Assembly (NCBI GenBank): GCA_900541055.1
Contig: UQHZ01000018.1
Span: 1-37,809 of the forward strand
Reading direction: 5' to 3'
DNA: 37,809 bases
From: an uncultured Collinsella sp.
Lineage (GTDB): Bacteria > Actinomycetota > Coriobacteriia > Coriobacteriales > Coriobacteriaceae
A program made the position numbers and the translations under genes. The first letter of the stretch is position 1. Every line of letters begins with the position of its first letter. The notes under the pieces were generated by a model. The model worked only from the letters and a program-made list of their open reading frames with translations, made no database searches and was not told the DNA's origin. Positions 31,325 through 37,809 of the stretch are shown in pieces.

Positions 31325-32485
31325 ATGAAAAACCGTACGGTTTTGCTTTATATGACGTTCGTTTTTCTGTCGAACTTCAGCACCATTTTGTATTTTCTGA
31401 CGGTTTACCTTGAATTCGTCGGATTCTCGATGGTGGCGATTTCTAGCATGATGATTGCATATCAGGTGAGCAAGTTCATCCTTGAAGTTCCCACTGGCTA
31501 TATTGCTGATAGGTTTGGACGAAAGGTGAGCGGTCTCGTTGGCATTGTGGGAATGCTTGGGTACTACGCTGCCCTGCTTCTCGTCCGATCTCCTCTGCTT
31601 TTAATCGGTGCGTTTGCTCTCAAAGGTTTTGCCGTTGCATGTGTGAGCGGATCCATAGAAGCGATCTACGTTGACAGTGTCTCTCAGGACCAGCTCGTAA
31701 GACTTAATGTCGTTGAGCGATTTATTTTCTATGCCTCTTATGCCATCTCCGCTTGCGTGGGCGGTTTCATTTCGTCCGCTGGCGCGTATCTCATTGGGCT
31801 TTCGGTCGATATCATCACAATGGTGCTGACATTGGTTGTCGTTGTCTGTATTCCTGAGGCGAGAAGAGAGAGCGCTGCGGTGACACCTGGGCATGGAATG
31901 AGCCCGAAGATGATCGGTGCCGCTATTGCGCGTAACGGCATTCTTCGTTCAGCGTTCATCATGGACTGTTCTCAGGCATTTGCCTTCGTCGCTCTGGAAG
32001 ACTTCTTCTCACTGTTGCTTGCAGGCCGCGGAATGAATGCCGTCGCTTCGGGCGTGACCATTGCGGTCCAGCTCCTTGCCTCCGCCTCCATAGGGTTTAT
32101 TGTGCCCAGTGTGATTGCTCGTGTCGACAAGGGCCGTTTTGCGCGTATTTGCGGCATCATTCGCTTAGTATTGACCGCTTTGTTTTTGATTCCTCTTACT
32201 CCGGCTAATTTGCTGCCCGCGTTCTATGTGCTGCAGACGGTTGCGTACTCGTTGTTTGCCCCAATCAAATACTCAGTTTTCCAAAATGCTGCCGATTCAT
32301 CGATGCGTTGTTCGCTGATTTCGGTTCAAAGCCAGATGGTGGCGGTGGGTGCCGTTCTTTTCTATCTGCTCAACGCTGCGTTGAGCAGCGTTGCGGGCAT
32401 TCGAGTCGTATTGCTTGTTGCGCTTGGGATTTCTTCCCTGGTATATATCCCCGCGCTATTTGGTCTTACAAGTCAAAGACCATGA
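31325..32485 (+). CDS. MFS transporter
   Basis: A 386-residue transporter with about 12 membrane segments. The motif GYIADRFGRKVSG lies after TM2 (about 59-71), and EVPTGYIADRFGRK is typical of the drug/solute efflux part of the MFS. ATG at 31325 is chosen because GGAGG lies 7 bases upstream; an upstream in-frame start lacks one. It lies 119 bases after the LysR gene and shares its lower GC. Substrate unknown; efflux is more likely than uptake. Confidence 0.85.
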   Translation: MKNRTVLLYMTFVFLSNFSTILYFLTVYLEFVGFSMVAISSMMIAYQVSKFILEVPTGYIADRFGRKVSGLVGIVGMLGYYAALLLVRSPLLLIGAFALKGFAVACVSGSIEAIYVDSVSQDQLVRLNVVERFIFYASYAISACVGGFISSAGAYLIGLSVDIITMVLTLVVVVCIPEARRESAAVTPGHGMSPKMIGAAIARNGILRSAFIMDCSQAFAFVALEDFFSLLLAGRGMNAVASGVTIAVQLLASASIGFIVPSVIARVDKGRFARICGIIRLVLTALFLIPLTPANLLPAFYVLQTVAYSLFAPIKYSVFQNAADSSMRCSLISVQSQMVAVGAVLFYLLNAALSSVAGIRVVLLVALGISSLVYIPALFGLTSQRP

Positions 32486-32518
32486 GTATTTAGGCACCGA
32501 TAACTTATATATCAACGC

Positions 32519-32552
32519 AATAAACCCGAGCGCGAGGGCGTTTGGGTTTATT
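32519..32552 (+). terminator. Intrinsic terminator after the MFS gene
   Basis: AATAAACCCGAGCGC (32519-32533) pairs with GCGTTTGGGTTTATT (32538-32552) over 15 positions with two G-T pairs, around a 4-base loop, then ATTG. It separates the LysR/MFS unit from ackA. Confidence 0.8.
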
Positions 32553-32605
32553 ATTGAAACGTATGTAACCTGGCGGCGCCACACCGCCTGTTAGTAGGGA
32601 GACAC

Positions 32606-33784
32606 ATGAACGTTCTGGTCGTCAACGCAGGATCTTCGACCCTTAAGTATCAGGTCATCGATACCAAGTCCCACAAGGTGTCCGCAAAGGGCTCCTGCGA
32701 GCGCGTCTGCTTTACCGGCGGCACCTTCACCCACGCTGCCAACGGCTCCAAGAAGGTGACCGAGAACATCGAGTTCCCCGACCACAAGGTCGCCATCGAG
32801 GTCGTCCTGAAGGACCTCGAGGCCAACGGCGTCAAGATCGAGGGCATTGGCCACCGTATCGTTCAGGGCGGTTGGTACTTTGGCGATTCCTCCCTCGTCG
32901 ACGAGGACGTTCTCGCCAAGATCCGTGAGGTCGCCCCGCTGGCGCCGCTGCACAACAACCCCGAGGCCAACGTTATCGAGTTCTGCCTGGAGCAGTATCC
33001 CGATCTGCCCAACGTTACGGTCTACGACACCGCTTTCCACTTCAACATGCCCGAGGTCGCCAAGACCTACGCCCTTCCCAAGGATGTTTGCGACAAGCTG
33101 CACATCCGTAAGTACGGCGCCCACGGCACCAGCTACCGTTACATTTCCAAGAAGGTCGCCGAGATGACCAACGGCGAGGCCCGCAAGGTCGTCGTGTGCC
33201 ACATCGGCTCCGGCGCTTCCCTGTGCGCTATCGAGGACGGCAAGTGCATGGACACCACCATGGGCCTCACCCCGCTCGACGGCGTCATGATGGGCACCCG
33301 CTGCGGCTCCATCGACCCGGCTACCGTGTGCTACCTGCAGCGCGAGGGCGGCTACACCTTCGATGAGGTCGACGAGATGATGAACAAGAAGTCCGGCCTT
33401 TTGGCTGTGACCGGAGGCAAGACCAACGACTGCCGCAACGTCGAGGAGCTCGCCGCTGCTGGCGACCCCGAGGCCCAGCTCGCCTTCGATATGTTCGTCT
33501 ACAAGATTGCCGCCAAGGCCGCCGAGATGGCCACCTCCATGTGCGGCATGGACACCCTGGTCTTTACCGCCGGCATCGGCGAGCACGCTCCGGCCGTTCG
33601 CGCTGGCGTGGCCGATCGCTTGGCCTTTATGGGTGTCAAGATGGATCACGCCCGCAACGCCCTGCGTGGCGACGGCGCTTGGTGCCTGTCCGCCAAGGAT
33701 TCCAAGGTCAAGATTTTCGTCATCCCCACGGACGAAGAGTTCATGATCGCTTCCGACGTCGAGCGCATCGTCAACGGCAAGTAA
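32606..33784 (+). CDS. ackA: Acetate kinase, divergent copy
   Basis: A 392-residue acetate kinase fold protein: VVNAGSSTLKYQ (5-16), GHRIVQGG, APLHN (His116), DTAFH (Asp141), GAHGTSY (His173), GLTPLDG and TAGIGE. Compared with the Methanosarcina enzyme, the catalytic Arg, Asp and His180 equivalents are kept. The conserved His of GTSH is Tyr177, and the Asn of HLGNG is Ser202 (HIGSG). These substitutions suggest altered kinetics or substrate rather than a dead gene, since the frame is intact with strong codon bias. GGGAG precedes the ATG. The second copy follows after a terminator. Confidence 0.9.
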   Translation: MNVLVVNAGSSTLKYQVIDTKSHKVSAKGSCERVCFTGGTFTHAANGSKKVTENIEFPDHKVAIEVVLKDLEANGVKIEGIGHRIVQGGWYFGDSSLVDEDVLAKIREVAPLAPLHNNPEANVIEFCLEQYPDLPNVTVYDTAFHFNMPEVAKTYALPKDVCDKLHIRKYGAHGTSYRYISKKVAEMTNGEARKVVVCHIGSGASLCAIEDGKCMDTTMGLTPLDGVMMGTRCGSIDPATVCYLQREGGYTFDEVDEMMNKKSGLLAVTGGKTNDCRNVEELAAAGDPEAQLAFDMFVYKIAAKAAEMATSMCGMDTLVFTAGIGEHAPAVRAGVADRLAFMGVKMDHARNALRGDGAWCLSAKDSKVKIFVIPTDEEFMIASDVERIVNGK

Positions 33785-33795
33785 TTGCAAGAGGG

Positions 33796-33834
33796 GAGGG
33801 GCTGGACGACCAAGTGCCGTTCAGTCCCTCTTTT
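33796..33834 (+). terminator. Terminator between the two acetate kinase genes
   Basis: GAGGGGCTGGACG (33796-33808) pairs with CGTTCAGTCCCTC (33818-33830), two G-T pairs, followed by TTTT. The two ackA copies are therefore probably separate transcription units. Confidence 0.8.
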
Positions 33835-33864
33835 GCGCTCGTTGGGCGATATGCTGATAGCTAT

Positions 33865-33892
33865 TTATCAAGATATGATAACTTCTTATTAA
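33865..33892 (+). promoter_or_regulatory. Candidate promoter and palindrome before the second ackA
   Basis: TTATCA (33865-33870) and TATTAA (33887-33892) are 16 bases apart. TTATCA also forms a palindrome with TGATAA (33876-33881), 5 bases between arms, which may be a regulator site. The region is an AT-rich island within GC-rich sequence. Confidence 0.4.
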
Positions 33893-33947
33893 AATGCGGC
33901 CGCCTTAAGGGGTCTGCGCCGGCCGTATTGCACTGCAAAGGAGTCTC

Positions 33948-35126
33948 ATGAACGTACTTGTTGTCAACGCCGGCAGTTCAAGCCTTAAATATCAGCTTTT
34001 GGATACCGATACCCGCGAGGTTTTCGCCAAAGGCAACTGCGAGCGTATCGGATCGGACATGGGCATCTTCGGCCACTCCGAGAACGGTGGCGCCAAGCAG
34101 ACCGAGGAGGTTCCCTTCCCCGATCATCGCTCTGCGATCGCTCGCGTGCTCGAGGAGCTCGAGAAGACCGACTTTACGATTGATGGCATCGGCCACCGTA
34201 TCGTTCAGGGCGGCTGGCACTTCGATGATTCCGCAGTTGTCGACGACGAGGTCATGGCTAAGATCCTTGAGGTGGCCCCGCTCGCCCCACTGCACAATTA
34301 CGGCGAGGCCGCGGCAATCGAATACTGCCGCGAGAAGTATCCGGAGCTGCCCAACGTGGCCGTCTTCGACACCTCGTTCCACATGACCATGCCCGAGGTT
34401 GCCTACACCTACGCGCTGCCCAAGGACGTGTGCGACAAGTACCATGTGCGCAAGTACGGCGCCCACGGTACGAGCCACCGCTACGAGTGGATGATGGCAA
34501 AGGAGATTCTGGGCTCGTGCTGCCACCGTCTGCTTTCGTGCCATCTGGGCAACGGCGCTTCGCTCGCCGCCATCGAGGACGGCGTGTGCCGCGACACCAC
34601 GATGGGTCTCACACCGCTCGACGGCCTGATGATGGGAACCCGCTGCGGCTCCATCGACCCGGCTACCGTGTGCTATCTGCAGCGCGAGGGCGGCTACAGC
34701 TACCAGGAAGTCGATGACATGATGAACAAGCAGTCCGGTCTGCTTGCCATCTCGGGTATCTCCAACGATGCCCGTGACATCCGTACGCGCGCCTCCGAGG
34801 GTGACGAGCGCTGCCTGCTCGCCTTCGATATGTTCGCCTACAAGGCCATGCAGCAGGCCGGTTCCATGATTGCTTCCATGGCGGGCGTGGACACCATTAC
34901 CTTTACCGCCGGCATCGGCGAGAACGACTGGTCGATCCGCAAGGCCTTCTGCGACTGTTTCGAGTGGCTGGGCGTGCGCATCGACAACAACAAGAACCGC
35001 GAGGCCGTGGGCAACGGCCCGCAGGTCATCAGCGCCGCCGGTTCCGCTGTCACGGTCATGGTCATCCCCACCGATGAGGAATACATGATCGCTCACGACG
35101 TCGAACGCCTAACCAAGAACAACTAG
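33948..35126 (+). CDS. ackA: Acetate kinase, canonical copy
   Basis: A 392-residue acetate kinase, which makes ATP and acetate from acetyl phosphate in fermentation. It keeps the canonical residues: VVNAGSSSLKYQ, GHRIVQGG, APLHN (His116), DTSFH (Asp141), GAHGTSH (His173 and His177), HLGNG (Asn202), TRCGSIDP, TAGIGE, and PTDEEYMIA. AAAGGAG precedes the ATG. It lies 163 bases after the divergent copy and faces pta, so Pta-AckA work together to convert acetyl-CoA to acetate. Confidence 0.94.
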   Translation: MNVLVVNAGSSSLKYQLLDTDTREVFAKGNCERIGSDMGIFGHSENGGAKQTEEVPFPDHRSAIARVLEELEKTDFTIDGIGHRIVQGGWHFDDSAVVDDEVMAKILEVAPLAPLHNYGEAAAIEYCREKYPELPNVAVFDTSFHMTMPEVAYTYALPKDVCDKYHVRKYGAHGTSHRYEWMMAKEILGSCCHRLLSCHLGNGASLAAIEDGVCRDTTMGLTPLDGLMMGTRCGSIDPATVCYLQREGGYSYQEVDDMMNKQSGLLAISGISNDARDIRTRASEGDERCLLAFDMFAYKAMQQAGSMIASMAGVDTITFTAGIGENDWSIRKAFCDCFEWLGVRIDNNKNREAVGNGPQVISAAGSAVTVMVIPTDEEYMIAHDVERLTKNN

Positions 35127-35148
35127 CGCACCCGTTTGTATGTAAACG

Positions 35149-35183
35149 AAAGGCCTCCAGAGCAACAGCTCCGGAGGCCTTTT
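35149..35183 (+). terminator. Terminator after the second ackA
   Basis: AAAGGCCTCC (35149-35158) pairs with GGAGGCCTTT (35173-35182), with inner GAGC/GCTC, then T at 35183. It is a strong intrinsic terminator. Confidence 0.9.
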
Positions 35184-35332
35184 GACTAGCATACGGAAAT
35201 TCCAGTCCCAAAGTGACCATCGCCAGCAACGCCTACGCTCCCAGCAACGGTGCCCGACCACTCAAATCCTCAGCCCCAATTCGTAGCCAAGCCGCCGTCC
35301 ACCCCAGATACCCTGATTACTACGTAGTTGTA
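35184..35332. other. Non-coding stretch between ackA terminator and large palindrome
   Basis: I see no gene here. CAGCAACG occurs twice (about 35223 and 35243) and a 10-base palindrome ACTACGTAGT lies at 35319-35328, directly before the large inverted repeat. Confidence 0.4.
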
Positions 35333-35463
35333 GAAGGCCGTACGGGCTAACCCCTGAAAACACTCCGCAGACCAGAAACGCCCCCGTTCATAGCTCCGAA
35401 GGAGCAGAACGGGGGCGTTTCATTGGTCGAGGACGTTTTCAGGGGTTAGCCCGTACGGCCTTC
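35333..35463. repeat. 131-base nested inverted repeat between ackA and pta
   Basis: The outer arms are 29 bases and perfectly complementary (35333-35361 and 35435-35463, beginning GAAGGCCGTACGGG). Inside are GACCA/TGGTC (35370-35374, 35424-35428), the 14-bp arms AAACGCCCCCGTTC (35376-35389) and 35407-35420, and an apical 5-bp stem GCTCC-GAA-GGAGC (35393-35405). The inner part is a plausible pta terminator, but the outer arms far exceed what termination needs. It could be a mobile palindromic element. Confidence 0.85.
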
Positions 35464-35478
35464 GGGCGAATGCGTCCG

Positions 35479-36459
35479 CTACTCAGCCATCTGAGCCTGG
35501 ACGGCGGTGATGGCCACGACACCCACGATGTCGTCGGCAGAGCAGCCGCGCGACAGGTCGTTGACCGGCTTGGCGATGCCCTGCAGGATGGGGCCGTAGG
35601 CGTCAGCGCCGGCGAAGCGCTGGACCAGCTTGTAGCCGATGTTGCCAGCCTCGAGGTCGGGGAACACGAGCACGTTGGCCTTACCGGCAACGGAGGAACC
35701 GGGAGCCTTGAGCTGGGCGACGGTGGGGACGATAGCGGCGTCGAGTTGCAGGTCGCCATCGATGGCGAGCTCGGGAGCCTTCTCGTGGCAGAACTTTACG
35801 GCCTCCTGGACCTTCTTGGCGACCTCGCCGCCGGCGGAGCCCATGGTGGAGTAGGAGAGCATGGCCACGTGCGGCTCAACGTTGCCCATGAAGGTGGACC
35901 AGGAGTGAGCGGAGGCGATGGCGATCTCGGAGAGCTCGTCGGAGGACGGGTTGATGTTGAGGCCGCAGTCGGCGAAGATTAGCGTGCCGTCAGTGCCGAA
36001 CTGCGGGGTGTCGGTGCACATCACGAAGAAGGCCGAGACCAGCTTGGTGCCCGGGGCGGTCTTGAGGATCTGCAGCGCGGGGCGCAGGGTGTCGGCGGTG
36101 GAGTGGCAGGCGCCGGAGACCAGGCCGTCGGCGTCGCCCATCTTGACCATCATGGTGCCAAAGTAGGTAGCGTCCATCACCTGGGCGCGAGCCTGCTCGA
36201 TGGTGACGCCCTTCTTGGCGCGGAGCTCGGCAAACTTCTGCGCGTACTCCTCGTGCTTCTCGGCATTGCGCGGATCGATGACGGTAGCGCCGGGAACGTT
36301 GATCTCGTCGGGGTTACCCAGGATGACGATCTTTGCCAGGCCCTCCTCGATGATCTTGGTGGCTGCGACGATGGTGCGCGGATCCTCGCCCTCGGGCAGG
36401 ACGATCGTCTTAAGGTCGGCCTTGGCGGCAGACTTCATACGGTTTAGGAAATCGCTCAT
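35479..36459 (-). CDS. pta: Phosphate acetyltransferase
   Basis: A 326-residue phosphotransacetylase, which converts acetyl-CoA and phosphate to acetyl phosphate for acetate kinase. It is the short form without the N-terminal regulatory domains of enterobacterial Pta. Recognisable segments are IVLPEGEDPRTIVAA, DGLVSGACHSTADTLRPALQ, FADCGLNINPSSDELSEIA, MLSYSTMGSAGG, VLVFPDLEAGNIGYKLVQRF and GPILQGIAKPVNDLSRG. AAGGAG lies about 7 bases before the ATG. It converges on the acetate kinase genes. Confidence 0.95.
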   Translation of the reverse strand: MSDFLNRMKSAAKADLKTIVLPEGEDPRTIVAATKIIEEGLAKIVILGNPDEINVPGATVIDPRNAEKHEEYAQKFAELRAKKGVTIEQARAQVMDATYFGTMMVKMGDADGLVSGACHSTADTLRPALQILKTAPGTKLVSAFFVMCTDTPQFGTDGTLIFADCGLNINPSSDELSEIAIASAHSWSTFMGNVEPHVAMLSYSTMGSAGGEVAKKVQEAVKFCHEKAPELAIDGDLQLDAAIVPTVAQLKAPGSSVAGKANVLVFPDLEAGNIGYKLVQRFAGADAYGPILQGIAKPVNDLSRGCSADDIVGVVAITAVQAQMAE

Positions 36460-36511
36460 GTTACTCCTTACAAGCGTTTCGCTAAGCTCCAGGCGCCCGG
36501 CTGTTCACGAA

Positions 36512-36534
36512 TAAACCCGCTGCTAGCGGGTTTA
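36512..36534 (-). other. Perfect hairpin in the pta leader
   Basis: TAAACCCGCT (36512-36521) pairs perfectly with AGCGGGTTTA (36525-36534) around GCT. On the pta transcript it is followed by TTTATTC, so it could act as an attenuator, or as a 5' stabilising stem. Confidence 0.5.
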
Positions 36535-36586
36535 CCTTTCAATTATGTACGCCGCGGTGCTTGAGCTTTCCTTGTGTGGCAAGCTC

Positions 36587-36612
36587 ATTATAGGACGCAT
36601 TAGCGCTATAAT
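36587..36612. promoter_or_regulatory. Back-to-back TATAAT promoters of pta and glf
   Basis: ATTATAG (36587-36593) and CTATAAT (36606-36612) are inverted repeats that give a perfect TATAAT -10 on each strand: 36607-36612 toward glf and 36587-36592 toward pta. Obvious -35 boxes are lacking. A further 7-bp inverted repeat, TCTCGAA/TTCGAGA, lies downstream on the glf side (36629-36647). Confidence 0.55.
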
Positions 36613-36690
36613 CGCTCTGATAAATATGTCTCGAAGAATGTTCGAGAAAAGCCCAGCTAACGAGCCCGTGGCTTTTGACAAGGAGTATCG

Positions 36691-37768
36691 ATGCAGATTA
36701 CCTCAGGCCTGCCTGAAGGCTTTAACGCCGGCGCATACGACATGATTGTCGTCGGTGCCGGTTATGCCGGTGCCGTTTGTGCCCGCCGTCTCGCCGAGAC
36801 CATCGGCTATCGTGTTGCCGTTCTGGAGCGCCGTAGCCACATTGCGGGTAACGCCTACGACTGCGCTGATGAGGCCGGAATCCTGGTCCACGAGTATGGT
36901 CCGCACATCTACCATACCTTTAATGAGCGCGTCCACAATTTCCTGTCGCGCTTTACCAAGTGGACGGACTACCAGCACAAGGTGCTTGCCAACATCAACG
37001 GCACCCTCATGCCCGTGCCTTTTAACCACGCGAGCCTCAAGCTTGCCTTTGGCGATGAGCGCGGCGAGGAGCTGTATCAGAAGCTCGTGGAGACCTTTGG
37101 CAAGGACGTCAAGGTGCCCATCATGGAGCTGCGCAAGAAGAACGACCCGGATCTTGCCGAGGTCGCCGATTACGTCTACGAGAACGTCTTTTTGCATTAC
37201 ACGATGAAGCAGTGGGGCCAGACGCCCGATCAGATCGATCCCTCGATCACCGGCCGCGTTCCCGTCTTTGTGGGCGACGATGACCGCTACTTCCCGCAGG
37301 CTCCCTTCCAGGGCATGCCGCAGGACGGCTATACCGCGCTGTTCGAGCACATGCTCGACCACGATCTGATTGATGTGTTCTGCGACGTGGACGCCCGCGA
37401 CCTCTTCGAGATCGACGAGACCACCGTCAAGATCGACGGTAAGGTCTATGGCGGCGAGATCGTCTACACCGGTCCGCTCGACGAGCTGTTCAACCTCGAC
37501 CTGGGCGCTCTGCCGTACCGTACGCTCGACATGAAGTTCGAGACGCTCGATATGGACCAGTTCCAGCCCGTGGGCACCGTCAACTACACCACGAGCGAGG
37601 ATTACACGCGTATCACCGAGTTCAAGAACATGACTGGCCAGGTCCTGCCCGGCAAGACCACCATCATGAAGGAGTATTCCAAGGCCTATACGCCCGGCTC
37701 GGGCGAGACGCCCTATTACGCCATTCTGGAGCCCGAGAACCGTGAGCTCTATGAGCGCTATCTTGAGC
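36691..37768 (+). CDS. glf: UDP-galactopyranose mutase, 3' truncated
   Basis: This gene encodes the flavoenzyme that interconverts UDP-galactopyranose and UDP-galactofuranose for cell-surface glycans. The N-terminal FAD site is MIVVGAGYAGAVCARRLAE (about 18-36); HIAGNAYD, EYGPHIYHT, WGQTPDQID, RYFPQAPFQGMPQDGY and TMKEYSKAY-like TIMKEYSKAY are typical. AGGAG lies 5 bases before the ATG. About 359 residues are present; the family is usually 365-400, so only the C-terminus is missing. The frame stays open through the adapter, adding false residues VSYTHLRAHETRH, so the true sequence ends at 37768. Confidence 0.93.
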
Positions 37769-37809
37769 CTGTCTCTTATACACATCTCCGAGCCCACGAG
37801 ACTAGGCAT
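37769..37809 (+). other. Nextera sequencing adapter (artefact)
   Basis: CTGTCTCTTATACACATCT (37769-37787) is the Tn5 mosaic end, followed by CCGAGCCCACGAGAC (37788-37802), together the Nextera read-2 adapter. The final TAGGCAT (37803-37809) matches the start of i7 index N706 as I recall it. It is library DNA left at the contig end. Confidence 0.98.

Noticed and set aside
32606..33784. Upstream acetate kinase as a pseudogene
   Set aside because: Full length, intact, highly biased codons and most catalytic residues kept; divergence of function fits better than decay.
32591..33790. 399-residue minus-strand frame opposite ackA (and a similar one opposite the second copy)
   Set aside because: Both are antisense shadows of strongly codon-biased genes.
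36703..37809. 368-residue minus-strand frame beginning MPSLVGSEMCIRDR
   Set aside because: Its start is reverse-translated adapter and the rest is the antisense of glf.
1..37809. tRNA, rRNA, CRISPR arrays, prophage or intact IS elements
   Set aside because: None were recognised on either strand; repeats seen are single palindromes, not spaced arrays.

Overview
The window is one end of a high-GC (roughly 60 %) bacterial contig that looks like a gut Coriobacteriia actinobacterium, most probably Collinsella or a close relative. This is inferred from base composition, codon use and gene content (tandem acetate kinases with pta, C69 surface dipeptidase, D-Asp ligase/racemase pair, ECF transporter); no 16S or marker search was possible. 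The last 41 bases (37769-37809) are Illumina Nextera adapter plus the start of an index, not genomic DNA, and they truncate the final gene.

Layout. 1-5.5 kb: a lysine/DAP operon on the minus strand (lysA-dapA in-frame fusion, dapB, dapH) behind a lysine riboswitch, with a divergent M20 amidohydrolase that could supply the N-acetyl-DAP deacetylase step, followed by a small membrane protein. 5.9-12.9 kb: a minus-strand catabolic cluster of unknown substrate (flavin/Fe-S old-yellow-enzyme reductase, two-subunit aconitase X, M20 peptidase, MFS transporter). 13.1-16.7 kb: an FxLYD protein, an HTH protein, a membrane Ser/Thr kinase and a secreted coiled-coil protein with a lysozyme-like C-terminus. 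17-19 kb: an ATP-grasp ligase and aspartate racemase pair, probably for a D-Asp peptidoglycan bridge. 19.2-22.8 kb: a complete ECF transporter (T, fused double ATPase, S) whose S gene lies behind a leader peptide with three Trp codons and a terminator, so it is probably a tryptophan importer under ribosome-mediated attenuation. 22.9-26 kb: a surface C69 dipeptidase, a 30-residue membrane protein and a lipid kinase. 26.1-30.3 kb: RNase D, a zinc membrane protease, xseA, xseB and a HIT hydrolase. 30.3-32.5 kb: a LysR regulator and MFS exporter of lower GC, possibly acquired. 32.6-36.5 kb: two acetate kinases in tandem facing pta, separated by a 131-nt nested inverted repeat. 36.7 kb to the end: UDP-galactopyranose mutase, cut by the adapter.

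The most notable items are the Trp leader and a 20-nt complementarity that brackets its terminator, the lysine riboswitch in front of the lysA-dapA fusion, the aconitase X/reductase cluster, the altered upstream acetate kinase, and several large palindromes. No tRNA, rRNA, CRISPR array or intact insertion sequence was seen.
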